Shown here in pieces: positions 55,027-62,882 of a stretch of DNA of 64,000 nt. Every line of letters starts with the position of its first letter. The stretch's first letter is position 1. Source of the stretch: Candidatus Intricatilinea gracilis (GTDB lineage: Bacteria > Pseudomonadota > Gammaproteobacteria > Burkholderiales > Burkholderiaceae_C); the NCBI GenBank assembly GCA_016702605.1, contig JADJDQ010000001.1, forward strand, positions 310,001-374,000, given 5' to 3'. A program made the position numbers and the translations under genes. The notes below the pieces were generated by a model. It worked only from the letters and a program-made list of their open reading frames with translations. It had not been told where the DNA came from and did not search any database.

Positions 55027-55122
55027 TCAGGATGTCGTTAACCCAGCCACTTGCACCCAGCCCGGATCGAACCGGGTCGGCAGGTCGCGGCGACCGTGCA
55101 CCACCCTTTCGATCAACTCGAC
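55027..55122 (-). pseudogene. Remnant of a ParE/RelE-type toxin C-terminus
   Basis: Short frame overlapping the end of the parD-like sequence by 10 bases reads VELIERVVHGRRDLP, then TRFDPGWVQVAGLTTS and a stop. The RVVHGRRDLP segment resembles the C-terminal strand of ParE toxins. The usual N-terminal 60-70 residues are missing, so an internal deletion is likely. It is too short to be toxic. The match is by eye over about ten residues, hence modest confidence. Confidence 0.4.
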
Positions 55123-55405
55123 TCCTTGTTGGCAGCGGCAGCCATCGCCTCGCACTTGCGCTCCAACCGGTCGAGCACCTCGTCTGCCGCCACTCCCGCC
55201 AACGGATCGGCGACCGCCTCGTCCCACAAAGGGCGCAAGGAAGACGCTGCTGACTCTGCCCCTACAAGGCGTCGACGCCCCAAGCGTCGACCGCGTCCTG
55301 AACTACCTCGATGCTGGACGCGAACTCGCCACTGGCCACAACACCACGGATCACTGCGACCATTTCGGTCGGCAGGACGACACTGATTTCTTTGACGGTG
55401 TTCAT
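55113..55405 (-). pseudogene. Frameshifted ParD-like antitoxin gene
   Basis: Starting at ATG 55405 (GAGG 8 bases upstream) the frame reads MNTVKEISVVLPTEMVAVIR to EVVQDAVDAW, a ribbon-helix-helix ParD/CopG N-terminus, and stops at 55262 after 47 residues. One frame over, the sequence continues with ASSLRPLWDEAVADPL and DEVLDRLERKCEAM to 55113, exactly the helical tail expected of ParD. A single-base shift near 55262 separates the halves. The ancestral protein would be about 97 residues. The locus is between herA and cbbM and is decayed. Confidence 0.6.
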
Positions 55406-55498
55406 GGCGCATCCCTCATCTACGCTGCCAGTACTACATTTTGCCACTTGGCCCGCAGACGCGACCTATTGTTGGGACTCTGTACGCAGTTTGGAATA

Positions 55499-57262
55499 TC
55501 ACACTGGCAGATCGATTTTCCAGCACTGTTGATAGTTTGGCCCGTCTGACTTCGGCTTGGCCTCAGGTGGAAAGACCTGAATCGTCAATGGTATCGGGAA
55601 ATCAGCTCCGAGGATTGCCGCTTCTCCTGGCTTCAAATTTGGAAGAAACGAGGAAGCGGAACGGTCAATTTCTCCGCAGGCTCGCTCAACCACCTCCCGG
55701 TCGCGATCATTCGTTAGCCGGTGAACAATGAGCGTTCCCATCTGGCTCAATACACCCTCTGTAATGTCGCGTGGCCGCTGTGTGGTCAGGCAAATGTTCA
55801 AACCAAACTTCCGGCCTTCCTTCGCGATCAATTCAAAGGCATCAAGCCGCGCGACGGCGTCCTCGCCGCCTATTTGTCTTCCCAGGAAATTGTGTGCCTC
55901 GTCGACTATAACAACGACTGGCGAAGATGCGAACGCACCGGCCCGTGCCCTATTTAGCAAATGTCTTCCGATGACGTTTGCGACAATTTCACGAGCTTTG
56001 AACTCGTATGCAACGCCACTTAGGCAGATCCGAAACAGCCGCATGTCGTTCGTGGCGAACTCATCAATCGCAGTCGTCAACGCCGTGTCCGTAGATTTGA
56101 AAACACAAGCCAAGGCTGGAGATATGAGAACTGCATTGATGCGTGAAACAAGAGAAAGGCAGTAGGAAAAATCGCCAGATTCGCCGCCCCATCTTGAGAT
56201 GTCCGACACTGGCGGCTTCTTTGTCCAATCTTTCCCATCCGGATACACACATTCCTGCTCAATTTGAGCGACGAGCATTTTCACATCAAACGCCTGACTG
56301 GGATCGTCAAGTTTTTCGGATACGCCGGGCTTCTGTTCCTCTGTAGTTACCGCCACTTTAGACTGGTCAATCTTCTTGATGATCCCTTTCGTCGCAATGA
56401 CGGGCGCCAGTTTCGCCAATCGAAGGCTACGCATCGCAGCACGCATTTTTGGCCCCTGCACTTTCCCAGCGGGCTCGAATAGGGCGACAAAGTCAGACTC
56501 TACGAAACTAGTTGGAGGAAGTGAACGTTCCTGCGAATCGGTAGCCTTGTTGATAGGTTTCCCAAGATGATAGTTTGCAATGAATGGACCTGTAAAGCCC
56601 CGATACTCACCAGTCGCATCGAGGAGGATGATCTTGGTCTTGTACTGCATGCACTCCTCGATGATGCGCGCGGTCGTCCAGCTCTTGCCGCCCCCGGTGG
56701 TCCCGAGAATCGCGCAATGACGCCCAAACAATTTTTCGGGCCTGATCGAAACTGCACTTTCCAACGCAACATCAATGGAACCCAGCTTCAGGAGGACCTT
56801 GCTCTCGGGACTTCCTTCCGGCTCCATTAAACTTGGCAACTCGGCAACAAAGCTGTGCGGCGCAGCATAGATTCGGTCTCCAAGGCGAGGATAGGATTCA
56901 ACTCCAGCAGTGATGTGTAGTGAATCCATCGCGACGGAACCCAAGAGTTGAATCGTTCCCACCGCGTCGAGGCCCATGACCTTCGAATGGGATACATCGA
57001 CTGAGCGCCGTTCCGATTCCGGCAGATGGACTTCGACGACCCGGCCGAGCAGTAGATTGGTCTGACCTTCGATCAACACAAACTCACCAACCTCGCCCTT
57101 ACCATAGCGACCGCCGAGAAAATGCACACCACTTGGCGATCCAGCGTCATTCAAATTAAATCGTACCGCTTGAGCGGAGACAGAGGACAAAACCCCAATG
57201 AATAGTTCGGGGCGGAGAAGCCCACGCGGAAACGTCTCCTCAATGTTGGGTGACCGGCTCAT
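55499..57262 (-). CDS. herA: HerA-type DNA translocase/ATPase, partner of SIR2
   Basis: Protein of 587 residues. It has an N-terminal HAS-barrel-like region (about 15-150, FIGVLSSVSAQAVRFNL ... LLGRVVEVHLP), Walker A GTTGGGKS (187-194), Walker B VVVIVDEAH (449-457) and a sensor-type KFGLNICLTTQRP. It belongs to the HerA/FtsK group of hexameric DNA pumps. The ATG overlaps the sir2 stop (ATGA), so the proteins are made coupled, as in the SIR2-HerA anti-phage system where HerA assembles with the SIR2 NADase. Base composition is visibly AT-richer than the cbb genes, a sign of horizontal transfer. Confidence 0.88.
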   Translation of the reverse strand: MSRSPNIEETFPRGLLRPELFIGVLSSVSAQAVRFNLNDAGSPSGVHFLGGRYGKGEVGEFVLIEGQTNLLLGRVVEVHLPESERRSVDVSHSKVMGLDAVGTIQLLGSVAMDSLHITAGVESYPRLGDRIYAAPHSFVAELPSLMEPEGSPESKVLLKLGSIDVALESAVSIRPEKLFGRHCAILGTTGGGKSWTTARIIEECMQYKTKIILLDATGEYRGFTGPFIANYHLGKPINKATDSQERSLPPTSFVESDFVALFEPAGKVQGPKMRAAMRSLRLAKLAPVIATKGIIKKIDQSKVAVTTEEQKPGVSEKLDDPSQAFDVKMLVAQIEQECVYPDGKDWTKKPPVSDISRWGGESGDFSYCLSLVSRINAVLISPALACVFKSTDTALTTAIDEFATNDMRLFRICLSGVAYEFKAREIVANVIGRHLLNRARAGAFASSPVVVIVDEAHNFLGRQIGGEDAVARLDAFELIAKEGRKFGLNICLTTQRPRDITEGVLSQMGTLIVHRLTNDRDREVVERACGEIDRSASSFLPNLKPGEAAILGADFPIPLTIQVFPPEAKPKSDGPNYQQCWKIDLPV

Positions 57263-58623
57263 CGGGTGCCTGCCAGTAGCTTGATGTCCCGAGTCAGACG
57301 CTGTGCGGGTGTCAGGGACTTGAGGTCGGGGATCATTTCTGCGAAATCGCCGAAGTTGGCGTTAATCAGCCAAACGTCGTCACCCTGCTTGGCCAAGCTG
57401 AACAATGTTTCCCAGTACTTGTTCTTCTCTTTCGGCCGCGCAGTGAGGTCATCGGCTGATGGGTTGACGATGATTAAGCGTAGGTGAGGATTGGTCCGCA
57501 CAGCGGCGAGGATTGGTTCGGACAAATGGTCGTCATTAAAACCAAAAGCCGTAACAATTAGACAGGTATTGGGTTCGCGGAGTGCCGAGAAATACTGAGA
57601 TACCAATTCCAAATGGGGTTGAACGTAGGATTGCTGATACTTCCCCTTTGCCGGATAAATCAAGCAGGCAGAATCTGGAGTCGGCTTCGATTCCACTTCG
57701 ATTTCATTGTCACCCTGCCGGGACCAGTTCACCGACCCATGAAGCTTATAGATATGGAAGACCCCTTCAAGGGGGGTCCCAACTTCATCTCCGGTGGTTG
57801 GCCTGCGGACGATGTCATACAGGAAGAAGCGGGGATCAAACTGTCGCGGCTGCGTGAACGAAAAACCATCAAGAACTACCAAGCCTTGCCGTCCTGCTGC
57901 AGTCTCGAAACACAAGTCGTAGTTAGTTGTAAATAGTTTCAGTCGGGAATCGCGGACCCGACGGCGAGAAAGTCGGTGAAGGAAGGTGCGATGTGCAATC
58001 AGCTGGTTTGAATCCGCCGGATCGATGAATTCGGAACACTTCTCCAGAATCACCTGTTTCGATCCCCTGATGAAAGCAGTCACGTCTGCACTGCTTTTCA
58101 CCTGGAGATAAGCTTCGCAACGCGACAAGAGTGCTTCGATGTTATCTTTCCCGGCGGCGACATCATAGTCAATCTCTGCCATCACCTTTGCGGCTGCTGG
58201 CGAAACCGTCCGTGCAACTACCCCCGCCCCAGGGTTGGCATTGACGCAGTGGTCCCAAAGCGTCCACATCGATGGTCCTTTGGAAACTGGGCCAAGCGAC
58301 GTCCCGCTACCTGCGAGCACAACTACATGTTGCATTTGTAGAGACGAAAGCAGCAAGTCTTTCAATTCTTCTTTGGCGGCTTTGGCAGCCGCAATAATTT
58401 TATGTTCCTCGATTGGATCCGTACCTGCCGGGACATTCGACTTCAACTCCTTCCATGCCCCCGAATCCGGCCCGAAAAACATTGACCTACCTATAGTTGA
58501 AGGCGCAACGGGCACGGCTGTCGGCGGCGGAAGCGGCACCAATGGCACTTGCAGTGGTGGTAGCGGTAGCGATGGTGGATTTGGTGCGACTGGATTTGTC
58601 ATATGTTTGTCAAAATCATGCAC
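57259..58623 (-). CDS. SIR2-domain protein (predicted NADase effector) with proline-rich N-terminus
   Basis: Protein of 454 residues. Residues 11-42 are a proline-rich disordered stretch (PSLPLPPLQVPLVPLPPPT). The SIR2 fold follows: nucleotide loop VVLAGSGTSLG (101-111), the catalytic-site segment FTTNYDLCFE (231-240) with Asn234, KLHGSVNW with His295, and VTAFGFNDDHLSEPI (357-371). In defence systems this fold cleaves NAD+ after infection, arresting the cell. The partner is the coupled HerA downstream. GGAA stands 6 bases before the start at 58623; ATG 58602 is an alternative. No zinc ribbon is seen, so deacetylase activity is unlikely. Confidence 0.87.
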   Translation of the reverse strand: MHDFDKHMTNPVAPNPPSLPLPPLQVPLVPLPPPTAVPVAPSTIGRSMFFGPDSGAWKELKSNVPAGTDPIEEHKIIAAAKAAKEELKDLLLSSLQMQHVVVLAGSGTSLGPVSKGPSMWTLWDHCVNANPGAGVVARTVSPAAAKVMAEIDYDVAAGKDNIEALLSRCEAYLQVKSSADVTAFIRGSKQVILEKCSEFIDPADSNQLIAHRTFLHRLSRRRVRDSRLKLFTTNYDLCFETAAGRQGLVVLDGFSFTQPRQFDPRFFLYDIVRRPTTGDEVGTPLEGVFHIYKLHGSVNWSRQGDNEIEVESKPTPDSACLIYPAKGKYQQSYVQPHLELVSQYFSALREPNTCLIVTAFGFNDDHLSEPILAAVRTNPHLRLIIVNPSADDLTARPKEKNKYWETLFSLAKQGDDVWLINANFGDFAEMIPDLKSLTPAQRLTRDIKLLAGTR

Positions 58624-58685
58624 AATTCCAGCTCAACATATTTGACAACTGCGTGTCTTGCTGGTTGGTATATTACTCTCGTTCG

Positions 58686-58697
58686 ACCGACTTCGGT
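58686..58697 (-). promoter_or_regulatory. 12-bp palindrome upstream of the SIR2 gene
   Basis: ACCGACTTCGGT is an inverted repeat of 5-bp arms with a 2-base centre, in the 183-base gap between the membrane-protein gene and sir2, 63 bases before the sir2 start. It could be a repressor site for the herA-sir2 unit. No promoter boxes were convincing nearby. Confidence 0.3.
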
Positions 58698-58806
58698 TTG
58701 ACTATCGATCGGCGAGGGAATCAACTAGAGATTGAACATCGATCCCCAAATATGAGCTCGTACCTTTTAGCCAATTTGACTGGGGAACGAAGGTCGAGGC
58801 GGGGCA

Positions 58807-59571
58807 CTAGATGTCATTCTCGATTGAAGCAATAAGCTTCTTCAGTTCATGCTCTCTATCGGTGCCTTTGGGCACACGTTGCAACAATGTCTTTAGGTCA
58901 ACAAGAACTTTCACAGGGATTGTGGCCGACATTTGACGATCAACGGACCGGCCGATTGCCAGTAGCCCCCAGTACTGAGCAAATGGTTTACTCGCAACGG
59001 ATGTGACGCTGCGAACAATTTCACTAAGTAGCGCTGGTTTGGGGCAGGCGTATAGGTAGGCATATGCGGAGAGCCTAGTTCCCTCGTCAGTGGAATCTAG
59101 CATGCCAGTAACGTCCAAATCCTGAATTGACGATGCCAGTTCAATCATTTCTCGAACTATGCTTGTCATCGCGGCTGTACGTGTATCCCCACTCGAATGT
59201 TGCAGGCGAATTTCTTTGTACTGGAGTGCTAGTTGCGATAGCCTCTCAATTGCCTCTGCCTTGTTTGGGATAGCAATTGCACGGCGTGCGGATTCGTTCG
59301 ATGAGATAGCAAAGTCGGCTTTCGTCTCAGCACTTTCTGCAGCTCCTGCGATATTCTGGACTTCTTGTTTGATCTCTTGAAGCTCAAGCTTGAGCCCACC
59401 AGGTAGCTCAATTGACTTGAATAAGGGTTGCAACCAAGGTGCAAGCGCAATTACCATGAGGGCTATGGTGATTGAGTCGAGCTTGATGTCTGGCCACAGC
59501 ACATGGGCGACGGCCAGAGCGATTGCAACGCCAGTGATGCCGATACGAAATATGAGTGGTGGTCTTGGCAA
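58807..59571 (-). CDS. Two-helix membrane protein with helical C-terminal domain, candidate third component of the HerA-SIR2 locus
   Basis: Protein of 254 residues starting with TTG, backed by GGGAG 7 bases upstream. Two transmembrane helices (about 7-27 and 33-51) are followed by a probable coiled coil (about 60-115) and a helical domain with YKEIRLQHSSGDTRTAAMTS and TRLSAYAYLYACPKPALLSE. That C-terminal pattern looks like one I recall in bacterial conflict-associated proteins, but I cannot name the family. It is on the same strand 183 bases upstream of sir2 and shares the low GC. It is predicted to sit in the inner membrane with the helical domain in the cytoplasm. Function unknown. Confidence 0.6.
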   Translation of the reverse strand: MPRPPLIFRIGITGVAIALAVAHVLWPDIKLDSITIALMVIALAPWLQPLFKSIELPGGLKLELQEIKQEVQNIAGAAESAETKADFAISSNESARRAIAIPNKAEAIERLSQLALQYKEIRLQHSSGDTRTAAMTSIVREMIELASSIQDLDVTGMLDSTDEGTRLSAYAYLYACPKPALLSEIVRSVTSVASKPFAQYWGLLAIGRSVDRQMSATIPVKVLVDLKTLLQRVPKGTDREHELKKLIASIENDI

Positions 59572-60011
59572 AACTACTCTCCCTGTGCTGCTCTACTTGA
59601 TGCCAAAATACAAAAGGTTCGCAGTGAAAAACCTCAGGCTGATGGAACCCAACTGACTTGATGCGATTGATGTCTGACGCGCGTTGAACGCCAATACACG
59701 GAATCGTCAGATGAGCGAGGCGCGTTGGTAGAAAGACCGGCAACCACCGTATTCACGCTGATGGTCTACGCCACGTGACGAAGAACTCATCATGTCGCAG
59801 CCGTAGTTCTGCGCCATGCCTAGAAGTTTCAAGAGCACATCATCAGCAGGCCTACCATCCACGGTCCGAACTCAGTCTGCGACTGGAAGTTTGCTTCGAT
59901 CCTAGCCTGATTAATCTTGCAGTGGATAGGCGTACCCCTTGTCCGAAAGTCACAGACGAGGGAGCTACTTCACTCGCTACTTGCGCCGCCGCCCTACTTA
60001 ACATTTCGCCC
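59572..60011. other. Non-coding junction between the accessory island and core-like sequence
   Basis: Region of 440 bases without a supported gene. It still has the low GC of the island as far as about 59950 and then turns GC-rich. Short open frames on both strands lack start signals and recognisable motifs. No tRNA, integrase or attachment repeat was seen. It must contain the promoters of the divergent membrane-protein genes on either side. Confidence 0.5.
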
Positions 60012-60383
60012 ATGCCCCCCAAGTCATCCCCTCGCAACAAGGCTTCCGTCTGGCGCCGCTGGGCTGGCGTCGCCTTGCGCAGTGCCCATCTGGCCGCCGT
60101 CAGCTGGCTGGCCGTGGCCTTGCACGCCGTGCCGGCGCAGCAGCATCAAGCGGGGCTGTTGCTGCTGGTCAGCGGTGTGGCACTGCTGGCGCTGGAACTG
60201 GCTGATCGGCGCGTGCGCCTCGACGAACTGGCCGGCGCCATCGTGCTGGTCAAGCTCGTGCTGGCCGGGGCGATGGTGCTGTTACCAGCTGCGGCGTTGT
60301 GGCTGTTCTGGGGGCTGCTGCTGGTGTCGTCGACGTCGTCTCACATGCCGCGCGACTGGCGGCATTGGCCGACGAAGTTGTAG
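60012..60383 (+). CDS. Small membrane protein of unknown function
   Basis: Protein of 123 residues, mostly hydrophobic. About four helices are expected: HLAAVSWLAVALHAVPA, AGLLLLVSGVALLALELA, LAGAIVLVKLVLAGAMVLL and PAAALWLFWGLLLVSS. The basic N-terminus (MPPKSSPRNKASVWRRWAG) would stay inside. An in-frame extension to 59775 is low-GC and dissimilar, so I prefer ATG 60012. It converges on the DUF364 gene. Not recognised beyond topology. Confidence 0.65.
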   Translation: MPPKSSPRNKASVWRRWAGVALRSAHLAAVSWLAVALHAVPAQQHQAGLLLLVSGVALLALELADRRVRLDELAGAIVLVKLVLAGAMVLLPAAALWLFWGLLLVSSTSSHMPRDWRHWPTKL

Positions 60384-60397
60384 GCCGCGCTGCCAAG

Positions 60398-60416
60398 GCC
60401 TGGGCGCCATCCAGGC
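60398..60416. terminator. Hairpin between convergent genes
   Basis: GCCTGG / CCAGGC with a 7-base loop lies 14 bases after the small membrane-protein stop and 39 before the end of the DUF364 gene. It lacks a T-run, so bidirectional terminator function is only plausible. Confidence 0.35.
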
Positions 60417-60454
60417 ACCGATGACAGCGGCAGACCGCGCCCGGATGCGATCGC

Positions 60455-61300
60455 TCAGCCCAGTCGAGTCAGCAGGGCCTGCCAGCCCGGCCAGTCGCCC
60501 CGCTCCAGCGTGAACTTGCGCGCCGAGGCGCCGCGGTCCTGGCCGGCGCGCAGGGCGTCGACGAAGGCCGTGGCGTCCTCGATCCAGGTACCGCCGACTA
60601 CGTGGACACCGCGGCTGAACAACACGTCGGGCAGGCCACTCACCGTCGGGCCGACCAGGGCGACACGCTGAGCGTGGCGGGTGTGGGCGAGCACGGCGTC
60701 GAGTGTGTCGTTGAGCAGCAGGGTGCCGGTGGACAGCACCTTGTTGCAGGCGGACAGGGCGGCCGGGTCTAGTGTGACCTCGTAGCCTTCGTGTCGACCG
60801 GCCAGGTCGGCGCGTAGTTCGAGCACGGTGATTTGTGCGCCGCTGGCCACCAGCCGGTCCATCAGCGGGCCGAACAGGCCCACCAGGCCGAGGTGATCAC
60901 CCGGCCCCGGCGCCAGGCCGGCGAGTGAATCACCGGCCGGTGGTGGCGCCCAGTCGACGCGACGTGCCAGGCTGTGGGCCAGGGCGTGCGCGGCCGCCCA
61001 GCCGATGGTGCGGTCCAGGCCGGGCGCGCCGGTGATGGCGCGAGCTACGTCCAGCGCCGGGCGGCCGGCCACGCGCGCCTGCCAGCCATCGGCGTCGGCG
61101 CGCAGGCGGGCAAGGGTTCCTTCGAGCAGCACGTAGGCCAGGCCGACGGCGCCGTCGTCCAGCTCCAACGCTGCGAACTCGCCGCGGCGAGAGCCGTCCG
61201 CCGGCAGCGGCGGCAGGTGCAGCGCGCGCACGCGCGGCGAGCCGAGGGCCGGCGACAGCGTCTCGAGTTGGGTCAGCAGTTCGTGGGCGGCGGTCGTCAT
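60455..61300 (-). CDS. DUF364/DUF4213 family protein (putative metal chelation)
   Basis: Protein of 281 residues. The N-terminal DUF4213-like part (1-110) is followed by a Rossmann-like DUF364 domain with the family stretches LGLVGLFGPLMDRLVASGAQ, SACNKVLSTGTLLLNDTLD and VALVGPTVSGLPDVLF. The family is suggested to chelate heavy metals or their carriers, without direct proof. It lies 13 bases after the ViaA-like gene and is the third gene of a ravA-viaA-DUF364 operon. The ATG at 61300 avoids overlap with the neighbour. Confidence 0.75.
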   Translation of the reverse strand: MTTAAHELLTQLETLSPALGSPRVRALHLPPLPADGSRRGEFAALELDDGAVGLAYVLLEGTLARLRADADGWQARVAGRPALDVARAITGAPGLDRTIGWAAAHALAHSLARRVDWAPPPAGDSLAGLAPGPGDHLGLVGLFGPLMDRLVASGAQITVLELRADLAGRHEGYEVTLDPAALSACNKVLSTGTLLLNDTLDAVLAHTRHAQRVALVGPTVSGLPDVLFSRGVHVVGGTWIEDATAFVDALRAGQDRGASARKFTLERGDWPGWQALLTRLG

Positions 61301-61313
61301 GGGGAATCGTTCC

Positions 61314-62852
61314 TCAGCGCTTCTTGGCCGCCCTGGGCGACAAGGCATTCGGAAAATACAGCGCCGTCAGGCTCTTGCTGTGCACGGGTTTGGCCAGGCG
61401 GGTCTCGATGCGCGTGTCGCCGTCTTCGCCGTGGCGGCGCCAGTCACGCACCCAGTGGATCTCGTCGCAGACCTCAAGCATGCCCATGGTCTCGCGGTCG
61501 CCGACCAGGATGCCGTGTATCTGCAGGCCGAGTTCGCTGCGCGCCTGGTCCAGGCTGGCCAGCGTGGCCGGCACACAGCCGAATTCGCCGTCGCTCACGA
61601 TGACGAGGTCAGCGCTGTTCCAGGCCGATTCGTGCACCAGCTCGATGGCGCGTTCGATCGGCGTCTGGATGTCGGTGCCGCCGTCGAAGCCCATGCCCAT
61701 GAAGTCGAGCAGGGCCTTCAGCCCACCGCGCCCGGCCAGGTCACATTCGAGCAATTCACCCGGACCGCCAAAGGCGATGAGCCGGCAGCCGCGCTGGTTG
61801 CCGTGGGCCGCACGCAGCGCCGCGATGACCACGGCCTTGGCGATGTGTTCGGGCGCGCCGCGCATCGAGCCCGAGGTATCCAGGCACAGGATGAGCGGGC
61901 CACGGTCGAGCCGCTGGGTCTGCTGTTCGCTGCTGGCGGCGCGCAGCGGTGAGTCGGGGTCGGGCCGCCAGTCGATCAGCACGGCTTCGCTGTCGAAGGC
62001 CAGCAGCCGACCTTCTGCATGGCGGGCGCGCCACAGGCGCCGGCCGATGGGGTGGCGCAGCAACGCGGCCTCGCCGGGCAACATGCGTTCGAGCTGGGCC
62101 GAGAAATGGATGCCGGTCAGCTCGCCCGGCGCACCCGGGATACGTGTCTCGATGGCCTTGAGCGGCAGTCGCACCGCCGCCGCGTCGGGCCTGGGCGTCT
62201 TGCGCGGTGGCGCCAGTTCACGCGGCAAGCTGCGGCCCAGACGGCGCAGCAGCTCGGCCAGCACCGGCAGATCGGCCAGCAACTCGGCGGCGCGGCGTGC
62301 GGCCTGCCATTCACGGCTGCGCAGCTGGCCGCGTATCTCGTCCCAGTGCAGGTGTTCACCACCGATCAGTTCGCGCAGCAGCGCCATCTCGTGGTCCAGC
62401 CCTGCCGTGTCGACGCGCCAGGCCTCGCGGAACTCCGCAGTGGCCTGCGCGATGGCGGCCGGGCGATCCAGCCGCGGCATCAGGTCAGGGATGAGGTCAA
62501 GGTGCCACAACACCGTGCGCACTACCTGCTCGGCCAGCGTCGCCACACCTTGCGCCAGGCTGGGCAGGCCCAGCTCGTCGACGATGGCGCGCAGCGGCGC
62601 GCACGCCTCACCGTCGCCGAAGTCGATGGTTGCGTCGGGCAGGCGGCCCAGGTCGAGTGCGGCCAACCAGGCGCGTGCATGGTCCAGGCGCTGCTCGCGG
62701 CTGCCCACGGCGGCGGTCAATGCCGGCAGCCAGACCGGTCGCGGCAGGGCAGCCAGCCGGTCGTACGGCTGGTCGTAGCGACCTGCGGGTTCGGGCGCCG
62801 GGCCGGCGGCTGGATCGACCGGGCTGGCGCTGACGGGGCTGGGTGAACTCAT
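61314..62852 (-). CDS. viaA: ViaA-like VWA domain protein
   Basis: Protein of 512 residues. A helical N-terminal region (about 1-290) is followed by a VWA domain (about 315-500) with the MIDAS motif CLDTSGSM and later VIVSDGEFG. In ViaA-RavA pairs this protein binds and stimulates the MoxR ATPase, and in enterobacteria the pair affects fumarate respiration, iron-sulfur proteins and aminoglycoside sensitivity. It follows the RavA-like gene by 30 bases. The final 10 residues are basic (SPRAAKKR). Confidence 0.8.
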   Translation of the reverse strand: MSSPSPVSASPVDPAAGPAPEPAGRYDQPYDRLAALPRPVWLPALTAAVGSREQRLDHARAWLAALDLGRLPDATIDFGDGEACAPLRAIVDELGLPSLAQGVATLAEQVVRTVLWHLDLIPDLMPRLDRPAAIAQATAEFREAWRVDTAGLDHEMALLRELIGGEHLHWDEIRGQLRSREWQAARRAAELLADLPVLAELLRRLGRSLPRELAPPRKTPRPDAAAVRLPLKAIETRIPGAPGELTGIHFSAQLERMLPGEAALLRHPIGRRLWRARHAEGRLLAFDSEAVLIDWRPDPDSPLRAASSEQQTQRLDRGPLILCLDTSGSMRGAPEHIAKAVVIAALRAAHGNQRGCRLIAFGGPGELLECDLAGRGGLKALLDFMGMGFDGGTDIQTPIERAIELVHESAWNSADLVIVSDGEFGCVPATLASLDQARSELGLQIHGILVGDRETMGMLEVCDEIHWVRDWRRHGEDGDTRIETRLAKPVHSKSLTALYFPNALSPRAAKKR

Positions 62853-62882
62853 GGAGGGCTGTGTCGGTCGAACGGGGCGAGG

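Noticed and set aside
58235..58645. Plus-strand frame antisense to the SIR2 gene N-terminus
   Set aside because: Its Gly/Ser/Thr-rich end is the complement of the proline-rich stretch of the SIR2 protein; no independent support.
59408..59743. Minus-strand frame of 111 codons overlapping the upstream part of the membrane-protein gene
   Set aside because: No motif and no ribosome-binding site; most of it overlaps the better-supported TTG-started gene in another frame.
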